Of a stretch of DNA of 64,000 nt, positions 20,701 to 27,990 are shown piece after piece (position 1 is the stretch's first letter; every line of letters starts with the position of its first letter). The notes under the pieces were generated by a model, which saw only the letters and a list, made by a program, of their open reading frames with translations, was not told the origin of the DNA and ran no database searches. Location: contig MFYT01000096.1 of assembly GCA_001789205.1 (NCBI GenBank), positions 1 to 64,000 on the forward strand, read 5' to 3'. The DNA comes from Candidatus Raymondbacteria bacterium RIFOXYA2_FULL_49_16 (GTDB taxonomy: Bacteria; Fibrobacterota; OXYB2-FULL-49-7; XYB2-FULL-49-35). A program made the translations under genes and the position numbers.

Positions 20701-23027
20701 GTTAATTTATAATTGCCGTTCAGCGGCGGGCCAGTAACGCTATCGAATATGCCTGCGCCATTCCAATGTATGGTCTTGGAGGTATCGGATGCTACGGTAT
20801 AGGTGCCTGCTGAAATCTTTTTGCTGCTGTCATTAGCCTGCGTCCACTGCACAGCAAACGTGCAGTACCCGCCATATCCGTTTATTGTTACATTTGCAGA
20901 TTCAGGAAATACATTCCCGCTGCCTTGGAATAAGGTAACTGTTATATTTCCCGGTTCGACTCCTATGTTATTTTTGAATATCTGGATTTTTCTTACCAGC
21001 TGTATATGGTCTGTTCCAGAGGAATTTGTCTGCACAACAAGGAACAGGTCCTGGCCGTGTGAATAATCGTTAGGATTGAAAGGAACTGACAACCCTTCAA
21101 AATCCTGACTATCATACGCAAGAGTACATGCAGTTTCCAGTCCCGGATTTGCCAGGCTGGTCAGGTCATTTGTATCCGTAACTATGCCGACAATGATTGG
21201 AATGGATTTGCCGTCTATTCGTGTGTCTCCACCATACCCGAGCGTAATCTTAAAATTCAGGTCCGGTCCTGTACTATCAATAATCGCAATACCCGAAATG
21301 GCAGGCTTGTAATCCGCCCTTATAAACTGAAAACCCTCGATGGTATCGCTAAAATTTCCACACCCATCACTTTTTATGCGTCCAAATAATTTATATGTCC
21401 CTGGTTCCAAGAATTTCGCAAGGTTCGTTTCATGTATATCCCCAATAAAAGAAACCGAATCACCGATCCGTTCAGTATTATTCGGCTGAATAAGACTATC
21501 TTTTATCTTCGTCTCTAACAACCCGCTCCCACTATCTACAATGCCATTCGACGAGTCCTTTACTATCCAGTTAAAAAAATAGCCGGCAGGACCTTCTATA
21601 GAATCAGTGACGCTGCCCATCATTGTTCCCGTATTTACATGCGGCGTCCAATCTAATTTTACATACTTTGGGGTGCCAAAGCTCCACCCTGACGTATCAC
21701 CTGCAGGTTGTGTGGGCGCTACGATGGTGCTAAGCTCGGGACGACGGCGAAGGTATTGAGAATAGGTCATGGTGTCAGGTATTGATCGTACGGCACTAAA
21801 AATTGAATCTGTTAAATATACGCTTAACTCCCAATCGCCCCCACCCGCAACACTGTCAATATCAAGAGGGATAGATGCATTAACTTTGTTAAACAATATT
21901 TCACGAGAAAAATTTGTATCATATTCGGCAGAAGGATTCTCATCTCCCCAGAAATGCACTGTATCTCTTCCTGAAAAAACCCTACCACTAAGTCCGTTTA
22001 GAGAAAACGACCAATCCAAAAAAGCAGCTTGCGAAAGCGTATCGCGTTTGCCGTATATTACAGCACCTATAGGAAATGTGAAATACGTACCACTCCCATC
22101 AGGAACCGCACCATCTAAGACATATAGTCGCATGCTATCCACTATCATATTTTCATCATCGGGTATGTTTCGCAAATGCTCTACTCTTAATGAGGCTGTA
22201 GAATTTGTAAACCTAAAAACATCAAAGGGGCCTGTTTCCAAATCATATAAGTCGTTTTTACTTAACTCAATATATCCTAATTTATCTTGTGGCAAATTCT
22301 GAGAACTTGCTACAGTAATATTTCTTGTAACTGGGTCTGGAAAACTTCCTCCTTTTGCAAGAGTTGGCCCCACATCTGTATAAGTTGAATCGTCGCCAGG
22401 AATGCCAAGCGTTTTCCAAATGGTTTTTTCTCTATGTCCTTCCTGACATATTCCAGGACGGACATCTAATGGATCTATTCCCCATATTGTTTTAAAGAAA
22501 GCCTGCCCCTCATCATCAACATCTATCCTAAATAGTCCCAGATCTATATAAAAACCGTTTTCGACTTTCTGAATCCTTAAAAACATATAGCTATAGCCAA
22601 TCGATGGCTTATACAAATTAGCTGCTAAATAATATTCCGTATTGGCTAACATGGTAAACCTAACGGTACCATCTCCTGGAAGATAAAACATGTTACCAGG
22701 ATCTTCTTCTTCATCTAAATTTAAGGGACTATCATCAGAGTTAAAATAAATAATAACATTCTGATTTGACTCGGTACGAAATTGAGCGTATCGAACTATA
22801 TTACTATTATTCACCACCATAGGAGTTATACCATCTACGAAACCGCTGCGGTTGCCTGCAATGATGTTATAATGCTCTGTTCCGGACGATTCTATTTTCA
22901 AATCAACATTTCCATCGGGTAATTGCGCATACAAAACAATAGGGCTTAAAATCATCAATAAAATAAGAGGGCATATAAATGCCTTTAAAACATTTCTTTT
23001 GAGTAAACATTTTGGACATATTCTCAT
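14760..23027 (-). CDS. Giant secreted repetitive beta protein (2755 aa)
   Basis: Function unknown. The N-terminus is a signal peptide (basic MRICPKCLLKR, then a long hydrophobic core ending at LYAQ), and AAAGGA lies about 10 bp upstream of the ATG at 23027. The first half (to about residue 1300) carries Ig/cadherin-like beta repeats with recurring 'DSTG..' and 'ITVTANIKEKD' style strands. The second half (about 1400-2450) is a long series of short beta units built on 'GL.L..V....PNG...L.G', reminiscent of AsmA/TamB-type repeats, though that comparison is only by eye. The last 300 residues are Gly- and aromatic-rich. No catalytic motif and no type IX sorting domain was seen. It is the first gene of a two-gene minus-strand unit. 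Confidence 0.8.
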   Translation of the reverse strand: MRICPKCLLKRNVLKAFICPLILLMILSPIVLYAQLPDGNVDLKIESSGTEHYNIIAGNRSGFVDGITPMVVNNSNIVRYAQFRTESNQNVIIYFNSDDSPLNLDEEEDPGNMFYLPGDGTVRFTMLANTEYYLAANLYKPSIGYSYMFLRIQKVENGFYIDLGLFRIDVDDEGQAFFKTIWGIDPLDVRPGICQEGHREKTIWKTLGIPGDDSTYTDVGPTLAKGGSFPDPVTRNITVASSQNLPQDKLGYIELSKNDLYDLETGPFDVFRFTNSTASLRVEHLRNIPDDENMIVDSMRLYVLDGAVPDGSGTYFTFPIGAVIYGKRDTLSQAAFLDWSFSLNGLSGRVFSGRDTVHFWGDENPSAEYDTNFSREILFNKVNASIPLDIDSVAGGGDWELSVYLTDSIFSAVRSIPDTMTYSQYLRRRPELSTIVAPTQPAGDTSGWSFGTPKYVKLDWTPHVNTGTMMGSVTDSIEGPAGYFFNWIVKDSSNGIVDSGSGLLETKIKDSLIQPNNTERIGDSVSFIGDIHETNLAKFLEPGTYKLFGRIKSDGCGNFSDTIEGFQFIRADYKPAISGIAIIDSTGPDLNFKITLGYGGDTRIDGKSIPIIVGIVTDTNDLTSLANPGLETACTLAYDSQDFEGLSVPFNPNDYSHGQDLFLVVQTNSSGTDHIQLVRKIQIFKNNIGVEPGNITVTLFQGSGNVFPESANVTINGYGGYCTFAVQWTQANDSSKKISAGTYTVASDTSKTIHWNGAGIFDSVTGPPLNGNYKLTVTANIKEKDIVQKSGDFEFSWADPVISGVNFGNQGAIDTSGNLWFGSTPNAVKAKITGPTIYNGLNIWVYSVLSLNGLQPNNLGNPVLTIPKSDAASQTERNIALDTTGVKNGPYTVWLKAAISPGGADSSITFTSQGIRIDTSKIPDFNIIGQAICSTGSQHFKILHALAAGNAPILRYGYVVTNWNNQTVITLQNIGLDTAFNTSLPQSRLISWAPGPNDTNNSYTLDVQTQNILNIPSRLQERSFKFKVDLDAPLVDYSVNTNVAAFTGSNEWNSTRNVQRYKVYLKVDSLRDVSRSVFSIKKTDSSNEESIDDSALFSDTGYGLEYTITDVDTDGNAVLTSYAKDMAGHKRTTLHTLTLDFTEPSMAACTLSHDGSAMTLHWNGNIASDAITTNPSDILVRVYIKETGNGIETRDSLPDYTGNKQNIITHALDNIGSETDSGSVYEIFIHAIDQAGNRKAQGFKINSNGTIDGIAIKNFFYFGNWILSGEIAPDKVGPPANVQIEFNSQCNALGIPSRTMAVPESSFNWIDGQNGSKIITTVDLSDSFLSNVRYNSVPNQVPLKLKGLRLSKVHDKTMMIDTITADAGSYHFKYANVPLYGAVQLGGLQAIDMKGRTSPITSASFSGWTLQAIRDTLTENGIIVSGNLSAFHDSLNSPLVAKRMHLTYSGVNLGIENGVVNPFAVKPDSTAYNVRHAHLDHQNHEIDIDSAYVVFYDGVVPDRSPYGGEGIYSLKAGDLALTNTNQLNTSSSWWTEIISPLSGTGGVTQAKAAFPISIGENEIIAGDLIEFTSDGKGNLLFQTPVYQNGDNPVTQLSGTHKVTSYGIKASIELLNVEYPIGKYGFARIKAGKGIKDLSSGSKITLKENVQLKWSIPNVSGLTGKTTNLDLDSLDIFPVNDVLSDSVSDSVIARYSFDPSRIVRTNFADPVYGIISSWMENASGNMQLYDFTLKDDRIVIDSICFDLPYMKDNAKVCGKNIEIIPEWENKKPGLKLKGRISLDSGTVWLDAAKYGYGLKLHWGGCEINLGDNTQITFPNGASAALYGDFPKLDFSGKGEAFIDSAGTSLDTAAFAINSILITARGLSDFYYETKPLCAKFFNNNLALSGKMFFKVDAGAQAMDAGLKNVTVRVDSFPDIPSLSGRAITLNALNLTGMNPSTFTSKIGLNASDTIGLFAYSIDTAVFSYVDDKFTIAGKNFNFSLTDSFPVNALKGATANFNNLSFNISTGKLDYSDISIDLPNGKVVYTLPYIDGLQDTLTSIKASRDSIGFSGSLVFTQDFAFESLRNTEVKNFNIMIDMGSGAPRLKRADANIHRGERKIELAGLVTIGYKDIIVSYNGDIPNPISRWSFSLGSGITAQLTNNIEIDGLKGRCLTVHAFTLTSGGDVDVMDIGTPLTPFDFYGFDCHGIGNNMEVSIGRDTSGKYYGVLSNVTIHTPYNLPWFGDRNVTIETFKINEDGIVSEFNATTKFSDIPMPFDLNVDTIGVGLAKKGLTAAKENFKVYLFDGSIKTPDLGSTFSPENFNLSGSTLRIDTVAVNFGGVIERTKFSGSIDSIRLGWSGFGVKFEDVRLDKDGVYARTGQLTLPKDISANWLTTSLQLADFHVAKSGVSFIPGITKFEVPLFQGARLVFEDIAFDFKNPALTCHKATAILPDILKGGRVELNDIRLDNDDPYFHVASGGARVELDAKDLHVPIDVIGLGNLKLFMGYTSALGFYYGGEASAVLPGLEGELGAVVEVAEKLDTMPLPFLKKTCMTFKASGLGIPVGATGVYLNGITGCYEQGDWDGTVPVEYAEYCFRSAAMDGRRLQLRLYFTAGGGIAEGEVGFWVNVEKIDIVEFGKLVILGWVEGNECVGVAKNFSDFRGHVKIGIDKWGVEIWGEAWVHLWEAANRAKFTVKAELGAALKKGAAGKVFGVAVPPFSLGPVIVGAEAGDFANNKKGFMLYYDFPVVGEYGVLMQSGIDLVDPGDYPLAE

Positions 23028-23093
23028 AAATGCCCATCCTTTAAGTTGTAGACTTCATGATTTTCTCATTATGCGAATGGCAGAAGTATAGTG

Positions 23094-23146
23094 TATTTGT
23101 CATTTCATGCGCAATATTTATTTTGCTATCCCCTGAATGACAAATA
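23094..23146. promoter_or_regulatory. Divergent promoter region with a 12-bp inverted repeat
   Basis: Arms TATTTGTCATTTC (23094-23106) and GAATGACAAATA (23135-23146) are inverted copies with a single missing base, separated by 28 bp. The repeat lies between the 2755-aa gene and the M64 peptidase gene. A possible -35 (TTGCTA, 23123-23128) and -10 (TATTGT, 23145-23150) for the peptidase gene overlap its right arm, so a repressor site is plausible. Confidence 0.4.
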
Positions 23147-23156
23147 TTGTATATTA

Positions 23157-24569
23157 ATGTCTATGAAATTAACAATGATTGTTTTAATCTTTTTGGTTAA
23201 TTTTTGCTTCGCAATTAAAATTGCGGACAACGGACCGAATTTTGCCAGGATAAATTTTGTGATAATGGGAGATGGCTTTACGCTCGATGAACAAAGCAAG
23301 TTTGACAGCTTGGCCAACCTTCTTAAAGAAAGCCTATTTTCCTTCACCCCATACAAGCAATACCAAAAATTCATCAATATACATAGAATAAATCTGGTTT
23401 CAGAGGAATCCGGCACCGACATCCCCTCAGAAGGCAATTATATTAGCACTGTTTTAAACAGTTATAGGGGAACATATGGATATGGAATTCGTGAAGACAT
23501 TGCGGAGGGAATCGCAACGGATTCTATCGGATCTTGGGATGCCGTCATTATTATTATTAATTATCATCAAGACGGTGGTGCAACGAGAGACAAAGTGTGC
23601 TTTTTCGGCATTGACGATTATTCGAATACTTGCAGGCATGAAATTGGTCATGCTTTTGCCAATCTTGCGGACGAATACGTAGGTTTCACATTAGACACGA
23701 ATCCTCCTCCGTATGTAGTGGAACCCAATGTTGCAGTTCCGCCGGATACAACACCCGAAACTATAAAATGGGCAAAGTGGGTAACAGGTGGAGTACTATG
23801 GCCTACACCTAATGAGGGAATTTATTCTTGGCAAGTAGGTCTTTTTGATGGAGCAAGATATACTTATGGTGTTTACAGACCGGAATTCTTTTGCATAATG
23901 CAAACAGGGGGGGGGGCATACTGCCGCATTTGCACAGAAGCGATTGTACTTAAAATCAAAGACAAAGTAAACACAATAGACTCACCCAATCCCCCTTCGT
24001 GCAATGTTGGTTACACAACAGAACCGCTTGAATTTTCGCTTGGCCTTTTAGACACAGAAAATATCCATTACATAGTTAGATGGTATTTAGACGACAGCCT
24101 TCTCACAGACGAACAGGCTCACACAATAACAATCGTTCCGACATCATTTAATTTTGGCACAAATAATCATACACTAAAAGCCATTGTAAAAGACTCATCA
24201 ACCTACTGGTATCATCCAGGCTGGGACACCGTCCCCTTCGTTAAAAACGACCCCCGCAACCTCATGCAGGACACCATTGTGTGGCCTCTTATTTACGGTA
24301 TTGCAGTTGAGAAAGCCACGCTTGCGCAAGCCCAGCCATTATTCAATGTATTCAGCACAGGCAATGCTGTTGGCATACGCTTTAATCCGCAAGGGACGTT
24401 CAGGCTCAGCGTGCATGATATACGGGGAAGGCTTGTGGATAATATGGGCAGCGGTTTTTCACGGGTTACTGTCCAAAAGCAGTTCCGCCCCCTTGCCTCG
24501 GGGGTGTATATTGTGCGACTAATAGCCGGAAGCAGGGTTTATTCTGGAAAAGCGGTTGTGCTGAGGTGA
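23157..24569 (+). CDS. Secreted M64-family metallopeptidase with type IX sorting domain
   Basis: Zinc peptidase of the IgA-peptidase M64 family, exported and probably anchored at the surface. The start at 23157 gives a signal peptide (MSMKLTMIVLIFLVNFCFA); there is no clear ribosome site and a -10-like box ends only 6 bp upstream. The zinc motif HEIGHAFANLADEY runs from residue 161 (His161, Glu162, His165), the M64 signature. Residues about 390-470 form a type IX C-terminal sorting domain (SVHDIRGRLVD ... LASGVYIVRLIAG ... KAVVLR). A run of ten G at 23907-23916 lies in the coding region (Thr-Gly-Gly-Gly) and could cause slippage. It is divergent to the giant-protein genes. Confidence 0.9.
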   Translation: MSMKLTMIVLIFLVNFCFAIKIADNGPNFARINFVIMGDGFTLDEQSKFDSLANLLKESLFSFTPYKQYQKFINIHRINLVSEESGTDIPSEGNYISTVLNSYRGTYGYGIREDIAEGIATDSIGSWDAVIIIINYHQDGGATRDKVCFFGIDDYSNTCRHEIGHAFANLADEYVGFTLDTNPPPYVVEPNVAVPPDTTPETIKWAKWVTGGVLWPTPNEGIYSWQVGLFDGARYTYGVYRPEFFCIMQTGGGAYCRICTEAIVLKIKDKVNTIDSPNPPSCNVGYTTEPLEFSLGLLDTENIHYIVRWYLDDSLLTDEQAHTITIVPTSFNFGTNNHTLKAIVKDSSTYWYHPGWDTVPFVKNDPRNLMQDTIVWPLIYGIAVEKATLAQAQPLFNVFSTGNAVGIRFNPQGTFRLSVHDIRGRLVDNMGSGFSRVTVQKQFRPLASGVYIVRLIAGSRVYSGKAVVLR

Positions 24570-24583
24570 TTTTGCTAAAGGTA

Positions 24584-25687
24584 TTAGTTTGCCAGTCGCA
24601 CGACCCTGAATCCAATTCCATAGGTATGTTTTGAAGACGCCCAGCCTATTCTTGAGCCAGCGTTAACGCTGGTACTGCTATATCCCCCACCCTTCATTAT
24701 CCTGTTGCTTCCGCTCTCTGCGCCTGTGTAGTCTGTTCTGTTGTACTGACGTACAGTATCCTCATCAATGTTCCAGCACCATTCCCATACATTCCCGGCT
24801 AAGTCATAAATACCGGAAGGATTCGGCATAAAGGAAGCAGCCTCAACCGACGAAGGAGGCTCTTTGCATCCGTAATAATTTGCATTAGCGCAACTTATGG
24901 TGCCATCGAATGTTGGATACTGCATCTGCGCCGCACCCCTTGCCGTAAGCTCCCATTCATCCTCTGTCGGCAGCCGGAGACCGTTCCGCGTCCAGTCGCA
25001 AACCAGATTATTGGCAGAAGAAAAATTAATGGATGTGTAGGTATAAACCGTATCAAGGCCGTTTAATCTGCTGCGCGCATTGCAATACATTATCATTTGA
25101 AACCAGGTTATATAGTCAACAGGATATTTTCCTGAAGATTCCCTGAAATACGAAGGTGCCGGTGCCGTGTCCATCACATCCTTAAATTCACTCACTGTAA
25201 TTTCCGTTGAATCCATCCAGAAATCATATGAAATCGTTGCCGTGTTTGAATCCTTGTCCAGAAAACTGCCTGCATGAATGAGCTTCATGCCAGGGGAAGC
25301 ATAGGATTTTACGGTAAATCTCCGGACTGGACTGGATGCAGTTGAATTTCCATCTTTGGCAGTTATTTTCCAGTAATAAACCGTATTAAAAATTAACTTT
25401 GTAACCGCATACGTTGTATCCGATATGGATGCGCCAATTATTGCCAATTGGCCGATATCTGTCCCGAAATAGACATCGTATCGCACTGAATCCCCATCCG
25501 GATCGATTGCTTGCCTCCAGGTCAGAGTAACGCTCTTTTCCTGATTAAGCGCGCTGTCGGAGGGAGCAAGACATATGGGAGCAATTGGAGGGTTGTTTAC
25601 GGGTGTTGGATCAACAGGATTATTATTAGTGCAGCTAAAGAATACAAATGCAAGGATGCATAGCAGCCAAATACTGTTCTTCCTCAT
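24584..25687 (-). CDS. Lipoprotein with FN3 and formylglycine-enzyme-like (SUMF1) domains
   Basis: A 367-aa exported lipoprotein: basic start, hydrophobic core and lipobox FFSC with Cys19. Residues about 35-125 form a fibronectin type III domain (PVDPTP linker, then VTLTWRQAIDPDGDSVRYDV ...). From about 130 to the end it is a formylglycine-generating-enzyme/sulfatase-modifying fold, with GMKLIHAGSF, DSTEITVSEF, RLPTEDEWE, YDLAGNVWEW and GFRVVRLAN as family landmarks. In FCB bacteria such secreted FGE-like domains are common, and many are binding or structural rather than sulfatase-activating. It converges with the M64 gene, whose stop is 14 bp away. No clear ribosome site was found. Confidence 0.85.
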   Translation of the reverse strand: MRKNSIWLLCILAFVFFSCTNNNPVDPTPVNNPPIAPICLAPSDSALNQEKSVTLTWRQAIDPDGDSVRYDVYFGTDIGQLAIIGASISDTTYAVTKLIFNTVYYWKITAKDGNSTASSPVRRFTVKSYASPGMKLIHAGSFLDKDSNTATISYDFWMDSTEITVSEFKDVMDTAPAPSYFRESSGKYPVDYITWFQMIMYCNARSRLNGLDTVYTYTSINFSSANNLVCDWTRNGLRLPTEDEWELTARGAAQMQYPTFDGTISCANANYYGCKEPPSSVEAASFMPNPSGIYDLAGNVWEWCWNIDEDTVRQYNRTDYTGAESGSNRIMKGGGYSSTSVNAGSRIGWASSKHTYGIGFRVVRLAN

Positions 25688-25734
25688 ATGACACTAAAAT
25701 AATATTTATTCGATTGGAGAGAAAGAAATCTCTA

Positions 25735-26096
25735 TTACTCGCATTTCCATTCCACAATCTCAAAATTAGTCTCTGTCAAAAGCCCCAGCGGCGCTGAATA
25801 ATTATACGGCAGCTTCAGCCGGTCGATCTTTCCATCAATAAACAGATTCTGATACGGCTGGGCTTCATCAGCACGCGCCAGGAACGCTGCTCCGGCAACA
25901 GTTATTATTCTGTATTCTTCCAGACCCTTTAACGTATATGGTCGCAAAAGGCCGGACAACACACTAATTTCTCAATATTATCCATATGCGAAGCGGTGTA
26001 CTGCTCATCGGCGTGGATAAGCCTTACCTCGGCTTTCTTTGCCTGTTCCACAGCCCTGTCCGCACGGGCGATCAGGTCATCACTGTTTTCCGGCAT
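25735..26096 (-). pseudogene. Small unknown gene split by a frameshift
   Basis: Two overlapping minus-strand frames appear to be one gene of about 120 aa. The first begins at 26096 (MPENSDDLIARADRAVEQ...), with AGGAGG 5 bp upstream, and stops at 25929. The second runs on to 25735 (LSGLLRPYTLKGLEEYRIITV ... EIVEWKCE) and has only a GTG at 25962 as a possible own start. A one-base change between about 25930 and 25962 would fuse them. No family was recognised. Translational coupling of two small proteins is the alternative. It sits at the outer left edge of the integrative element, divergent to the element's first gene. Confidence 0.45.
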
Positions 26097-26268
26097 TCCG
26101 GCCTCCTGTTGATATGCTGGTAAGATAGGTTCCTGCAAATCAACCCGTCAAGCTCATTGTTAGTTTCCGCATAAATCTGTAATAACCATATTGAACCAGG
26201 AAACCGCCTTCGGGTTGTTTCTTCTTTCATCCAAAATTCCCACATCAACCTCTACAAAAGGAGCCCCT

Positions 26269-26667
26269 ATGCCAGAAGTCAAAGTCTCTTTCTCCGAGAA
26301 CGTCCCCAGCCCGGACTACAAAAGTAAACGTTTCAGCGTCGAACTGTCCGACCAGGTCCCTGACCCCAAGTCCATCCCTGCCGCTGTCCAGGCCCTTTTC
26401 CAGATCGCAAAGCATGAAGTTACCAGCCAGATTGCCGCAAACAACGGCAAACCCGCATCTTCGACCCCTGCCGCACCCGCCCCTGCTGACCATCCGGCAA
26501 GCCAAAGGCAACTGGCAGCCATTTTCGCCATCGGAAAATCCCTGAACCTGTCACGCGAAGATGTGGAAAAGTTCAGCGGCGTTAGCCTGGAACAGGCCAA
26601 ACTCAACGCACGTGACGCGTCGAAGATCATAGAGCACCTTAAAATGCGCCAGAAGCAGGCGGCCTGA
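26269..26667 (+). CDS. Unknown 132-aa element protein, partner of Fe-S nuclease
   Basis: The start is the ATG at 26269 (MPEVKVSFSEN), with AAAGGAG 8 bp upstream, rather than a longer frame to 26191. The N-terminal half is beta-rich. A linker of Ala/Pro/Ser follows (SSTPAAPAPADHP, about residues 69-82). The C-terminal 45 residues are helical (ASQRQLAAIFAIGKSLNLSREDVEKFSG), a layout seen in phage and element proteins beside recombination nucleases. No family was identified. It ends one base before the nuclease gene, so the two are surely co-translated. Confidence 0.7.
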   Translation: MPEVKVSFSENVPSPDYKSKRFSVELSDQVPDPKSIPAAVQALFQIAKHEVTSQIAANNGKPASSTPAAPAPADHPASQRQLAAIFAIGKSLNLSREDVEKFSGVSLEQAKLNARDASKIIEHLKMRQKQAA

Positions 26668-26668
26668 C

Positions 26669-27424
26669 ATGAAAATCACTGTCAAAAGCCTCTCCTACTC
26701 AACCTACTCATCCTTCATCAACTGCCCACAGCAGTTCTTCTACTCGAAAATCCTGAAAAAACGGCCTGTTGGCGTGTCCGCGAACCTTCCCTTTGGCAGC
26801 GGCGTCCATGCCGCAGCTGAATACATGTACCGGCGCCAGCAGGCCTTCCAGGAACCCCCGGAAGTCGATGTGCTCATGCGTATCTTCCAGAGCGTCTTCG
26901 ACCACTCGACGGACGTGATCTATGGCGAGAAACAGCCCAAAGAACAGTTGTTCTCCACGGCCAGGCAGTTACTGACACTCCTGGTGAATGAACCGCCTGT
27001 CCGGGTCATTGCCGTTGAGCATGAGATCCTCGTCCCTGTCGATGGTTTCTATGTCATAGGCAGGATCGATTTGCTCACCGAAGACCAGAATGGTCTGATT
27101 CTCTGGGACATAAAAACCGGCGCCAAGAAGTACTCTGATGAAGACCTGAAACGAGTGGCACAGCAGCTGGCTTTGTATGGGCTTGGCATCAGCAAACCCG
27201 TCCGGTACGCTGTGAAAACGCTTCTGAAGCTGAAGGAACCCAGAATTGAGAATCTTCAGGTTCCGGTCACGCAAGCTGACCACCAGGAGATCATCGAACA
27301 ACTGTTGATGGTCAAGGATGCCATGGAATGCGGAAAGCCATATAGAATCCGCAGTTATCGCTGCGAAACGTGCGGCTTCAAGCACCTTTGTGACCCGAAT
27401 AACCAGAAGGAGAACACGCTATGA
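26669..27424 (+). CDS. Cas4/RecB-like PD-(D/E)XK nuclease with Fe-S cluster
   Basis: A 251-aa nuclease of the PDDEXK_1 (Cas4/AddB C-terminal) type, expected to process DNA ends. Catalytic motifs visible: His47 (GVHAAAE), Asp134 (GRIDLL), Asp147 and Lys149 (WDIKTG), and the helix QQLALYG around 166-171. Four cysteines are placed as in Fe-S nucleases: Cys19 (SFINCPQQFFY) and a C-terminal Cys232-x2-Cys235-x5-Cys241. No CRISPR array or other cas gene is nearby, so a role in element recombination or replication is more likely than spacer acquisition. Its stop overlaps the next start (ATGA). Confidence 0.85.
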   Translation: MKITVKSLSYSTYSSFINCPQQFFYSKILKKRPVGVSANLPFGSGVHAAAEYMYRRQQAFQEPPEVDVLMRIFQSVFDHSTDVIYGEKQPKEQLFSTARQLLTLLVNEPPVRVIAVEHEILVPVDGFYVIGRIDLLTEDQNGLILWDIKTGAKKYSDEDLKRVAQQLALYGLGISKPVRYAVKTLLKLKEPRIENLQVPVTQADHQEIIEQLLMVKDAMECGKPYRIRSYRCETCGFKHLCDPNNQKENTL

Positions 27425-27597
27425 CTGAAACTCGTTGTGTACATTGCGGCCATTCCCTGCTCGAAACTGACGGCAACATCATCAATGCAGAAAAATTGTT
27501 CAAGGTCCTGATGGTTCCGGTTATACGGTTTGTACCGGATAGCCATTGCCAAAGGTGCGGTTCAACCCTGCCCCAGGAACATGGGCAGGCTGCTTAG
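27421..27597 (+). CDS. Small double-CxxC zinc-ribbon protein (58 aa)
   Basis: Begins at the ATG overlapping the stop of the nuclease gene (ATGA at 27421). Two CxxC pairs, Cys6/Cys9 (RCVHCGH) and Cys43/Cys46 (HCQRCGS), make a zinc ribbon. The 33 residues between them carry a short hydrophobic stretch (KVLMVPVIRFV). Position and overlap suggest it works with, or modulates, the nuclease. No family was recognised. Confidence 0.65.
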   Translation: MTETRCVHCGHSLLETDGNIINAEKLFKVLMVPVIRFVPDSHCQRCGSTLPQEHGQAA

Positions 27598-27609
27598 AAG
27601 GAGACCCAT

Positions 27610-27858
27610 ATGCTTACATGTATTATTTGCGGCTTTCAAGCTGAAACCGAGCTTGTTCATCATATTCATGCTGACCATGGGAGCGTGAAGGACTATTTGA
27701 ACGAGTTCCCCTTGGCCCACATTGTATCGCCTGAAATCGAACAGCTGATTCTGGGCGGCAAGGGTACAAGCTTGATCGACGCCACTTCATCAGCTGTGCT
27801 GGCAAAACATTTCAAATCCATCCAGCCCAGACGGTCGGATATTTCCGTAACCGAATAA
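27610..27858 (+). CDS. C2H2 zinc-finger protein, CobS N-terminal-like (82 aa)
   Basis: AAGGAG precedes the ATG. The N-terminal 35 residues form a compact zinc finger: Cys4-x2-Cys7 then HHIHADHG, followed by KDYLNEFPLAHIVSPE. The same layout (CxxC ... H ... HG ... YxxxFPxAxxxS) is found at the front of phage and bacterial CobS-like AAA+ proteins, here from memory and by eye. It is a separate polypeptide in this element. The C-terminal half is helical and unrecognised. Confidence 0.6.
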   Translation: MLTCIICGFQAETELVHHIHADHGSVKDYLNEFPLAHIVSPEIEQLILGGKGTSLIDATSSAVLAKHFKSIQPRRSDISVTE

Positions 27859-27888
27859 ACCTTAACAATTCGGAAGGAGGTGAACACA

Positions 27889-27990
27889 ATGAACCCCAAC
27901 ATCGCGAAACTCATCATCGCCAGCGTATTGACAATTGCGGGAAATGTCCTGCTTGCCAATTCGACACGCCCACCCCAGGAGCAACCGTGA
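27889..27990 (+). CDS. Very small membrane peptide (33 aa)
   Basis: A near-perfect ribosome site (AAGGAGGTG) lies 6 bp before the ATG at 27889, which argues that this short frame is translated. The product is one hydrophobic helix (KLIIASVLTIAGNVLLA) with a short polar tail (STRPPQEQP). The stop TGA overlaps the GTG start of the next gene (GTGA), so the two are coupled. A small-membrane-protein pair, such as a holin-like or toxin-like pair, is possible but not shown. Confidence 0.55.
   Translation: MNPNIAKLIIASVLTIAGNVLLANSTRPPQEQP

Noticed and set aside
26669-27424. Cas4 of a CRISPR system
   Set aside because: No repeat-spacer array or other cas gene in the window; the fold is shared with recombination nucleases.
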